From positions 1-14,257 of the forward strand of contig JAUQYW010000374.1 in assembly GCA_030587525.1 (NCBI GenBank): a stretch of 14,257 bases of DNA, read 5' to 3'. The position numbers and the translations under genes are program-made. The notes below the pieces were generated by a model. The model saw only the letters and a program-made list of their open reading frames with translations, was not told the DNA's origin and made no database searches. Below are positions 1 to 6,309 of this stretch, one piece after another. The DNA is from Candidatus Sigynarchaeota archaeon. GTDB taxonomy: Archaea; Asgardarchaeota; Lokiarchaeia; Sigynarchaeales; Sigynarchaeaceae. The first letter of the stretch is position 1; every line of letters begins with the position of its first letter.

Positions 1-1
1 C

Positions 2-3000
2 TCGCTGCAGATAACCGGGACAAATTATCCTATGCAACCCAATAATTTTGCGCCGGTGCTTTCTTCACCCGGGGTATCGCCGGGAAGTGGCACGCAACTC
101 ACGAGCTTCAATTTCACGGTTACCTATTCCGATGCGGATAATAACATACCGGAGTATATGGACCTGGTTGTGGACGGCATGCACTTCGCTATGAACAAGC
201 AAAACCCTGGCGACATAAATTTCATTGATGGCGCCGGCTTTTCCATTGGCATTTACTTGCAAGCCGGTGCCCACAACTACCACTTCGAGTGCAGTGACTG
301 GCTCCACACGGCTTCCACGAGCAGCACGGCGTTGACGGTGAACCCGGCTGCGAATACACATGCGCCAATCTTGTATATGGCGCAAGCCACGCCACTCTAT
401 GGTTTCAATGGCATTACGGGGTTCACTTTCCGCGTTACATACTCGGATGCTGACAATAACCAGCCATCCTACGTGCGATTGGTCTTGAATTCAACCATAT
501 ACGCGATGACAAAGGAATATCCATCCGATACGGATTACATGGGTGGTTGCTGGTACATCCTTACCTTGATCATCAACGTGACCGGCACCTACACATACCA
601 GTTCACGTGCTCGGATGGCACGTTCACTGCTTCGACTACCACGTATACTGGTCTTGCGGTGACGAGCAGGCCTCCGCTGTACTTCGACGGCATGGTATAC
701 AATTACACGTGTTACAATGAGGTTTCCGGGACGCAGCTAAACCAGAGCGTCAGAATCACCAGCGCGGGCGGGACGAGGTATTTCTTGAACTCCACGCCGG
801 ATGCGTGGCCGATCTGGGAGGACCGCTACATCATGGACATCTCGAGGGAAATCACGGATGATTTATGGACGGATTACCGGCCGGGCACGCACGATTGGGT
901 TCGGATCTATACGGATATCGGCTGGGGAAGTCTCGTGAGCCTTTCCACCCGGCAAGAAGGAGATCAAGTTTTCGGGGTCATCACGGAAGATTATATCCGT
1001 GAAATGGGCCGGACCTTCCATTGTTTCGCTCTAGAATCGGCACGTGGCAGTATCGCGTATTATGATATATATTCCGGGTTGCTCGTGCTCGGTTACTTCG
1101 TTTCGGAACCAGGAGGCCCAGGAATGGACAAATACTACCTAATCGAAATCACGGGCACCAACGTGCCACTTGAACCGAACACGCACGCGCCGGTTCTTTC
1201 CAGTCCGAAGGTCATACCTGCTGGTGGCAACCAGAACACGCTTCTGAATTTCAGCGTCGTCTATACGGATCAAGATAACAACTACCCGGAGAATGTCAAC
1301 GTGGTCATCAACGGCACCACGTATCCAATGACGCAGGTGCATCCCTTTGATCGGAATTACGTTGATGGCTGCACGTTCAATTACCTCACGTATCTCGGCC
1401 CGGCCAAGTACAATTACCAGTTCACCGGTGCCGATTTTGCATTCCTTGCATCAACACCAGTATATACCAATCTTACCATAACATCAACGAATGCCTTGAC
1501 GCCGCAACTCTTGAGCCCGGGAGTCACGCCTTCGACCGGCATCAACACAACCCTGTTCAACTTTACTGTGACGTATCTCGATGGGGACAATAACTTGCCC
1601 GTGTCGATAAACGTGACGATTAACGCGACGATATATACCATGATTGCTGTTGACATGTCGGACACGAATGTCATGGACGGCAAGTTGTATTGCTACGCCG
1701 GCACCCTTGCCTATGGTATGTACCAGTATCGCATCAATTGTTCCGATGGCATTCACGCCAGCCAAACGAGCTGGATTTCGGGGCCAAATGTGAATCCGAT
1801 GCTACCCTTCCTCAACATCACACTATTTTACGATGATTTCGAGGGGGGACTTGCAAATTGGTCGACGATCGATGGTTTCTGGCACTTGACGGACACCAGC
1901 AGCGCGTGGTCCGATCCTTGCCACTCGCCCACGCATGCGATGTGGTTTGGGCGGGAATATTTCGGCACTTACGCGGCGAGCGGCCGTTCCGTCGGCGACC
2001 TGATCTCAGTCCCGATCGATTTGTCTATCACGCCGAAAGCGTACATCCAGTTCCACCAGTGGCGAATCGCTGACGGCGGCCAAGACACGTCAAGCGTGTA
2101 TGTCACGACGAATGGCGGCCTTACATGGTTCCAGGTTTACCAGACGTGGACTACCCCCATCAACCCGTGGGAAAGGCCGGTATTCAACATTTCCGACTAT
2201 TGCGGCAACAAGTCCGTGCAGTTCAAGTTCAACTTCGACACGCGAGATGCCTGGAACAACAATTTCCGCGGTTGGTACGTTGATGATGTCATGATTTACT
2301 CGCAATATGCTGATATCAACCCCGTGGCGGCGTTCACGGCGAATGTCACGACCATCTTGCGTACACGGTGGGTGCAATTCACTTTCACGGGTGCCGAGGG
2401 GAACCCACCAGCGAGCTTCGAGTGGAACTTCAACGACGGGTCGCCGATCTCCAATGATCGCAACCCCGTGCACCAGTTCAACACGGCGGGGAGCTTTACC
2501 ATCACGCTCCTCGTCCGGGATTTCGACGGCGACACGAGCTTCCTCTCGATGCCGAACTACATAACCGTGAATCCTAACCAATTACCGGTGGCAAATTTCG
2601 CGGTGAATACGACGACGATCGGGATTGGCCAATCCATATTATTCACGTTCACGGGTTCCGATGGCGACGTGCCCGCGTCGTTCCAGTGGTATTTCGGCGA
2701 CGGGACGCCAAATGGAACCGCGAGGAATCCCACGCATCAATACATCGCTGCTGGGGACTTCACCGTCTCGCTCAAGGTGATCGATAGCAATGGCGACACC
2801 TCGTACTTGCGACGTGCTGCCTACATCCACGTCATCGATTATCTTCCCGTCGCAAACTTCACGGCAAACTCGACCCAGATCAACCCGGGCCAGTGGGTGC
2901 AATTCAATTTCACGGGCACGGATGGCAATGTCCCTTCTTCGTTCCAATGGAACTTTGGAGACGGCCCCACGAACTCGACGACCCGAAATCCCACGCACCA

Positions 3001-5887
3001 ATATGCGGGGATAGGAGTGTACACGGTTATCTTGACCATCACGGATTTCGATGGCGATAGATCGACCATGAGAAAGACCAATTACATCTCCGTGGTCGTT
3101 GATTTGACCCCTGTTGCGAACTTCGCTGTCAACACGACGACCATCTATCAGAACCAGTGGATCCAGTTTTTCTTCACGGGCTCAGAGGGCGATGCCCCGG
3201 CCACGTTCAACTGGTCTTTTGGCGATGGCACGGTGAATTCCACGCTACGAAACCCGGTGCATCAATACACCACCTTGGGCAATTTCACGGTCACGCTCTG
3301 GATCAAGGACTTCAACGGGGATACGGATATCAAGATCATAACCAACTTTATCCACGTCATCAATCGGTTGCCCATTGCGAACTTCACGGCGAACACCACG
3401 AACATCAGGGTCGGGAATTCCGTGTCATTCACCTTTACGGGCTCTGATGGTGACACGCCGTGCACGTTCCAATGGAATTTCACGGACGGGACAGCAAATT
3501 CCACGGATCGAAGTCCCGTGCACCAATTTGACATCTTGGGTAATTATTCCGTGTTCTTGACCGTGCTCGACTCGAATGGCGATAGGTCCACGATGAAAAA
3601 GATGAATTACATCACCGTGGTGGTTAATTTGATACCAGTTCCCGATTTCAGCGTCAATGCTTCGACGATATCGCAAAACCAGTGGATCTTGTTCACATTC
3701 ACGGGCTCAGAAGGCGACCCGCCAGCCATTTTCGAGTGGTTATTCGGTGATGGCACGTCGAATTCATCTCTCAGAAACCCCGTGCACCAATACTCGGTCA
3801 CCGGCGATTTCAGCGTGACGTTGATGGTACAAGATGACGACGGCGACACCCGATACCTCCATCGTAATAATTATATTCATGTGAAGCTCGTGCCATTCGC
3901 CAATTTCACCGCCAATGCGACGATCATCGGCCGGGAGCGATGGGTGCAATTCACCTACACGGGCACCAACGGCACGCCGTCGCCCACGTTCCAATGGTCT
4001 TTCGGCGACGGCACGGCGAATTCCACGGACACGAACCCGAAACACAAGTATGGATCGACCATTGGAAGTTACACGGTTATCGTAACTGTACGCGATGGCG
4101 ATGGCGACATCGACGTGGAACGGCGCACCGCCTATATCCAGGTGGTTAATCTCGTTCCGGTGGCGAGTTTCGTTGCAAACGAAACGGCAATTTATGAAGG
4201 CGATTGGGTCCAATTCACGTTCACCGGGTTTGAAGGCGATGCACCGGCAATATTCCAATGGGATTTCGGCGACAACGGCAGCTCCACGGCCAAGAATCCA
4301 ATGCATCGATACATGATCCAGGGCAGTTACCACGTCACGCTCACGCTGCTCGATCGGTATCTCGAGTTCGTGTTCACCATACGAGCCAATTACATCAACG
4401 TAGTGAGTGACGTGAATCCCGTTGCCAATTTCACGGCAAACACCACGACGATCATCGCGGGCCAGGAAATCCAATTTACCTTCACCGGTAGCCAGGGCAA
4501 CGCACCTGCCACGTACCAGTGGTACTTCGACGACGGAACTAGCAACGACACGCGGCAGAACCCGGTCCACGCGTTCACGACACCCGGGATGCGCATCATC
4601 ATACTCACGACCATCGATAGCGACGGGGACACGGATACCGAGGTGAAAATCGATTACATTACCGTTCTCGACGATTTGCAACCCGTCGCCAACTTCATGG
4701 GAAATGCCACGACCATCAGCATCGGAGATCAAGTTCAATTCACCTATACCGGCACGCTGGGCAACAACCCGCACGTGTTCCAATGGAGTTTCGGGGACGG
4801 GACGTCGAATTCAACGGACATGAATCCCTTGCACGCGTTTGCGCGTTCCGGCAGTTACACGATCACCCTCACGATCGTGGACGCGGATGGTGATACGAGC
4901 ACGAAGCAGATTATAAGTTACATCATGGTCAAAAGTTCAGACGTGCTCCAGCAGATCATCGATTTCATAACCGAAAACTGGATCATCGTCATCGCAGCCG
5001 TTGCAGGCATCGTGATCATTTCAGCCGCCGCGGTCGCAGCTCGACGCAAGAAGAGTATTGCCAAGGCGCAGCTTGCCAAGGCAAAAGGGAAGTCGACAGA
5101 AGGCTACCGTGAACCCGAAGCCAAGCCACAGCTCACCCACGCGCAGATCATCGCCAAGCTGAAACATCTTTTCGTGTTCCACCGCAACACCAGCGCATGC
5201 TTGATGTACATGGCATTCACGGAAAAACATTTCGACCCGCAATTGATCGCAGGATTCATATCGGCCATCACGTCATTCGGCGGTACCTTCGACGAGAAAG
5301 CCAAGTTGCGCGTCCTGGATTATCAAGGTTTCAAGATTCTCATGGAAGAGACCGAATATTGCCGCCACGCGCTGCTGTTCGAAGGCGATCTCAACGACCA
5401 GGTGAGCGATTTGTTCAACCAATTCATAATGGAGTTCGAAGCAAAGTATGGCAGCCAGTTGGCCTCCTTCAGGGGCGATCTCACCCCGTACGCTTCATCG
5501 GGGGATGTCATCCAGAAAGTGTTCCAGGTCGAAGGCGAATCGCTCGCGGCGCAAGTCCAGACGAAGCCGACCCCCGTGCAAAGGCCCACGAAGCCCGTCG
5601 CAACGACGCAACAGCAAGCCGCTGCGACACCACAACCTGCACAGACACAGCCTGCCCAGGTCCAGCAACACTTGTACTGCGGCACGTGCCAGAAATGGAT
5701 CGATATAACAGCAGGACAGCAAATCACGGGCGACGAGAAATGCGACGCGTGTGGCCAACCGCTCTACATCGTGCTCGGGTGCAAGAAGTGCGGGAACTCG
5801 ATCGTGCGGTACGGCAGCGAGTTCAACGCGTTCACCAAGACCCCGCCCCCGTGCGAAAAGTGCGGAAATCCCATGTCGATCCAATAA
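2..5887 (+). CDS. Giant PKD-repeat surface protein with cytoplasmic longin-like domain and zinc ribbons (5' partial)
   Basis: Probably a single-pass cell-surface receptor or adhesin. The frame is open to the left edge. The ATG at 32 is internal: the ten codons before it read SLQITGTNYP, matching ITGTNVP at the end of a later module copy (about 1155). The real start and signal peptide lie outside the window. Numbering from the Met at 32: DNN Ig-like repeats at 7-105, 111-213, 386-489 and 491-590; an unnamed module at 214-382; a MAM-like jelly roll at 601-759; ten PKD repeats at 763-1636; a membrane helix at about 1650-1670 followed by RRKK, so the C-terminus is cytoplasmic; a longin-like domain at about 1711-1833; a P/Q/T-rich linker at about 1840-1880; CxxC pairs at 1883/1886, 1904/1907, 1917/1920 and 1941/1944. 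Architecture is clear. The signalling role is inferred; an S-layer-linked adhesin is the alternative. Confidence 0.94.
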   Translation, partial: SLQITGTNYPMQPNNFAPVLSSPGVSPGSGTQLTSFNFTVTYSDADNNIPEYMDLVVDGMHFAMNKQNPGDINFIDGAGFSIGIYLQAGAHNYHFECSDWLHTASTSSTALTVNPAANTHAPILYMAQATPLYGFNGITGFTFRVTYSDADNNQPSYVRLVLNSTIYAMTKEYPSDTDYMGGCWYILTLIINVTGTYTYQFTCSDGTFTASTTTYTGLAVTSRPPLYFDGMVYNYTCYNEVSGTQLNQSVRITSAGGTRYFLNSTPDAWPIWEDRYIMDISREITDDLWTDYRPGTHDWVRIYTDIGWGSLVSLSTRQEGDQVFGVITEDYIREMGRTFHCFALESARGSIAYYDIYSGLLVLGYFVSEPGGPGMDKYYLIEITGTNVPLEPNTHAPVLSSPKVIPAGGNQNTLLNFSVVYTDQDNNYPENVNVVINGTTYPMTQVHPFDRNYVDGCTFNYLTYLGPAKYNYQFTGADFAFLASTPVYTNLTITSTNALTPQLLSPGVTPSTGINTTLFNFTVTYLDGDNNLPVSINVTINATIYTMIAVDMSDTNVMDGKLYCYAGTLAYGMYQYRINCSDGIHASQTSWISGPNVNPMLPFLNITLFYDDFEGGLANWSTIDGFWHLTDTSSAWSDPCHSPTHAMWFGREYFGTYAASGRSVGDLISVPIDLSITPKAYIQFHQWRIADGGQDTSSVYVTTNGGLTWFQVYQTWTTPINPWERPVFNISDYCGNKSVQFKFNFDTRDAWNNNFRGWYVDDVMIYSQYADINPVAAFTANVTTILRTRWVQFTFTGAEGNPPASFEWNFNDGSPISNDRNPVHQFNTAGSFTITLLVRDFDGDTSFLSMPNYITVNPNQLPVANFAVNTTTIGIGQSILFTFTGSDGDVPASFQWYFGDGTPNGTARNPTHQYIAAGDFTVSLKVIDSNGDTSYLRRAAYIHVIDYLPVANFTANSTQINPGQWVQFNFTGTDGNVPSSFQWNFGDGPTNSTTRNPTHQYAGIGVYTVILTITDFDGDRSTMRKTNYISVVVDLTPVANFAVNTTTIYQNQWIQFFFTGSEGDAPATFNWSFGDGTVNSTLRNPVHQYTTLGNFTVTLWIKDFNGDTDIKIITNFIHVINRLPIANFTANTTNIRVGNSVSFTFTGSDGDTPCTFQWNFTDGTANSTDRSPVHQFDILGNYSVFLTVLDSNGDRSTMKKMNYITVVVNLIPVPDFSVNASTISQNQWILFTFTGSEGDPPAIFEWLFGDGTSNSSLRNPVHQYSVTGDFSVTLMVQDDDGDTRYLHRNNYIHVKLVPFANFTANATIIGRERWVQFTYTGTNGTPSPTFQWSFGDGTANSTDTNPKHKYGSTIGSYTVIVTVRDGDGDIDVERRTAYIQVVNLVPVASFVANETAIYEGDWVQFTFTGFEGDAPAIFQWDFGDNGSSTAKNPMHRYMIQGSYHVTLTLLDRYLEFVFTIRANYINVVSDVNPVANFTANTTTIIAGQEIQFTFTGSQGNAPATYQWYFDDGTSNDTRQNPVHAFTTPGMRIIILTTIDSDGDTDTEVKIDYITVLDDLQPVANFMGNATTISIGDQVQFTYTGTLGNNPHVFQWSFGDGTSNSTDMNPLHAFARSGSYTITLTIVDADGDTSTKQIISYIMVKSSDVLQQIIDFITENWIIVIAAVAGIVIISAAAVAARRKKSIAKAQLAKAKGKSTEGYREPEAKPQLTHAQIIAKLKHLFVFHRNTSACLMYMAFTEKHFDPQLIAGFISAITSFGGTFDEKAKLRVLDYQGFKILMEETEYCRHALLFEGDLNDQVSDLFNQFIMEFEAKYGSQLASFRGDLTPYASSGDVIQKVFQVEGESLAAQVQTKPTPVQRPTKPVATTQQQAAATPQPAQTQPAQVQQHLYCGTCQKWIDITAGQQITGDEKCDACGQPLYIVLGCKKCGNSIVRYGSEFNAFTKTPPPCEKCGNPMSIQ
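50..1801 (+). repeat. Four ~100-residue DNN Ig-like repeats in the first protein, interrupted by another module
   Basis: Four diverged copies lie at about 50-346, 362-670, 1187-1498 and 1502-1801. The shared pattern is a start like APVLSSPxVxP, then FNFxVxYxDxDNN, a strand of alternating hydrophobics ending in a Met, a PxDxNxxDG-like stretch, and a final YxFxxSDG. A fifth copy is in the third gene at 9497-9799. The predicted all-beta pattern and length fit an Ig-like extracellular domain. I recall this motif from many archaeal and bacterial surface proteins but cannot give it a family name. Copies occur in pairs (1+2 and 3+4), with the 214-382 module between the pairs. Confidence 0.85.
671..1186 (+). 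other. Unnamed archaeal surface module between DNN repeat pairs (protein domain)
   Basis: Residues 214-382 of the first protein form a beta-rich module rich in aromatics. Landmarks are YFDGMVYNYT near the start, a GTHDW segment, GDQVFGV, and a closing AYYDIYSGLLVLGYF followed by ITGTN. I recall similar modules in surface proteins of uncultured archaea, Asgard lineages included, but know no function or accepted name. The end of what looks like another copy is visible in the first 31 bases of the window. Confidence 0.55.
1832..2308 (+). other. MAM-like / immune-inhibitor-A-like jelly-roll domain (protein domain)
   Basis: Residues 601-759 of the first protein begin with DDFEGGLANW and WHLTD, continue with SPTHAMWFG, a strand KAYIQFHQW, the hairpin VTTNGGLTWFQV, and end with RGWYVDDVMIY. 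This order (FE-G-W, W-H, dGG-tW, GW-iDDv) is typical of MAM-like jelly-roll domains found in secreted proteases and adhesins. These often mediate adhesion or glycan binding. No catalytic domain is attached here, so a binding head is the likely role. It sits directly on top of the PKD stalk. Confidence 0.7.
2318..4939 (+). repeat. Array of ten PKD repeats, first protein
   Basis: Ten consecutive repeats of about 87 residues each start with PVANFxxNxT, pass through FTFTGxxGxxP and WxFGDGTxNST, then NPxHQY, a beta strand TVTLxVxD, DGDT, and end with YIxV. These are the hallmarks of PKD beta-sandwich domains, which form extended extracellular stalks. Degenerate cores occur in repeat 5 (FTDG), repeat 8 (FGDN, and DRYLE instead of DxDGD) and repeat 9 (FDDG). 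Copies are diverged from one another, so this array is older than the homogenised block in the third gene. Confidence 0.95.
5162..5530 (+). other. Cytoplasmic longin-like (profilin-like) domain of the first protein
   Basis: Residues about 1711-1833 read as beta-beta-alpha-beta-beta-alpha. A hydrophobic hairpin (HLFVFH and CLMYMAF) is followed by a helix with DPQLIAGFISAITSFG, two strands (LRVLDYQ and FKILMEE), a strand HALLFEGD and a long helix ending in LASFRGD. This order and size fit longin or roadblock-like domains, which in archaea and eukaryotes bind and regulate small GTPases or form trafficking complexes. About 70 of 115 positions are identical by eye to the same region of the third protein. 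The fold assignment is inferred from pattern only. Confidence 0.5.
5678..5856 (+). other. C-terminal double zinc ribbon of the first protein
   Basis: Four CxxC knuckles close the protein: CGTC, CDAC, CKKC and CEKC at residues 1883, 1904, 1917 and 1941 (numbered from the Met at 32). Spacings of 17 and 20 residues between paired knuckles fit two consecutive four-cysteine zinc ribbons. The unit is cytoplasmic and separated from the longin-like domain by a P/Q/T-rich flexible linker. Such ribbons usually mediate protein or nucleic-acid contacts. Neither downstream paralogue carries it. Confidence 0.85.
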
Positions 5888-5912
5888 ATTTTTCCTTTTT
5901 TAACTTTTTCTT
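5886..5912 (+). terminator. Poly-T archaeal-type terminator after the first gene
   Basis: Directly after the TAA stop come three T-rich runs (5 to 6 Ts each) within about 25 bases and no stable hairpin. T-rich tracts are the usual intrinsic termination signal of archaeal RNA polymerase. Its presence suggests that the first gene ends its transcript here and is not co-transcribed with the second. Confidence 0.6.
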
Positions 5913-6005
5913 CGAATAATGACCTTTCATATGCCAATTTAAGATTTTACCTTGTTTCTAAGACGTTTTCTTCGATTAAAGATCTATTACAGGTCAAATT
6001 CATAA

Positions 6006-6040
6006 AAGAGAAGTTATATCAATAGTGATTTGTATTTAAT
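6006..6040 (+). promoter_or_regulatory. Candidate promoter upstream of the small ORF / second gene
   Basis: A purine-rich stretch (aaagagaag) followed by ttatat at 6014-6019 resembles an archaeal BRE plus TATA box, with a second TATA-like stretch tgtatttaat at 6031-6040. Transcription would begin near 6040-6065, placing the 20-codon ORF at 6112 in the leader. AT-rich DNA yields such matches easily, so this is weak. Confidence 0.22.
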
Positions 6041-6111
6041 GCGATTATTTACGTTTACTAATATCTTATCTAGTATCATGGGAATAAAATCTTCAAATTA
6101 AAAGGAGATAG

Positions 6112-6174
6112 ATGTTGATTCGGGTTCAAACACGGGATTCACTAGAAAGTATGGGATGCTGTATCAACGCTTAA
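6112..6174 (+). CDS. Possible 20-residue small ORF with strong Shine-Dalgarno
   Basis: An ATG at 6112 opens a frame of 20 codons ending in TAA at 6172-6174. The peptide starts MLIRVQTRD and ends with two adjacent cysteines near the C-terminus. It is preceded by GGAG at 6104-6107 with a 4-base spacer, the clearest ribosome-binding site in the window. It could be a real micro-protein, a leader peptide for the second gene, or a chance match. No family is recognisable at this length. Confidence 0.2.
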   Translation: MLIRVQTRDSLESMGCCINA

Positions 6175-6238
6175 TCCATTCTGTAAGTGCAGAAAGTGTA
6201 AAGTGGCATCGACACAGAATTGCATGTTCAACTTCCGT

Positions 6239-6254
6239 AAAAGAATTCTTATAG
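6239..6254 (+). promoter_or_regulatory. Candidate BRE/TATA element close to the second gene
   Basis: A run aaaagaa followed by ttcttatag resembles a BRE plus a weak TATA box. Start of transcription about 25 bases downstream would give a leader of roughly 30 bases that keeps the GAGGTG at 6290. The core is also a perfect 10-bp palindrome (aagaattctt, 6241-6250). It competes with the candidate at 6006-6040 and is uncertain. Confidence 0.2.
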
Positions 6255-6289
6255 TACGGGTGGGTTTCATCAAGCAAGTTAATACCCGC

Positions 6290-6295
6290 GAGGTG
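6290..6295 (+). promoter_or_regulatory. Ribosome-binding site of the second gene
   Basis: GAGGTG matches the core of the archaeal anti-Shine-Dalgarno complement (GGAGGTGATC). It lies 14 bases before the ATG at 6310, somewhat farther than usual. That start is still preferred because it supplies a basic n-region (Met to Arg-Ala) before the hydrophobic core of the signal peptide. The next ATG, at 6334, would start directly inside that core. Confidence 0.45.
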
Positions 6296-6309
6296 GGATT
6301 AAAGCAACT

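Larger units (their letters stand above)
5888..6309. other. AT-rich intergenic region, 422 bp
   Basis: The region is much richer in A and T than the flanking genes. It contains the poly-T terminator, a 10-bp direct repeat ttttcttcga (5906-5915 and 5966-5975), several TATA-like stretches, a 20-codon ORF behind a good ribosome-binding site, and the leader of the second gene. I see no tRNA, no structured RNA with convincing long stems, and no decayed gene. Confidence 0.7.

Noticed and set aside
32..34. ATG at 32 as the true start of the first gene
   Set aside because: The upstream codons continue in frame to the window edge and match an internal junction of the same protein. There is also no signal peptide after this ATG.
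3764..4783. Long antisense open frame of 339 codons opposite the PKD array, with other antisense and shifted frames throughout the giant genes
   Set aside because: These frames arise from the codon bias and periodicity of the PKD repeats. Their translations are rich in Arg, His and Val, lack domain patterns, and sit entirely opposite strongly supported coding sequence.
5906..5975. 10-bp direct repeat ttttcttcga (5906-5915 and 5966-5975) as an attachment site or insertion-sequence target duplication
   Set aside because: There is no transposase, integrase or terminal inverted repeat between or around the copies, and the sequence is low-complexity and T-rich.
6179..6194. Small hairpin ttctg/cagaa in the leader of the second gene, with three nearby aagtg copies
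   Set aside because: The stem is only 5 bp with a 6-base loop, and there is no riboswitch-like conserved core. It is consistent with chance.
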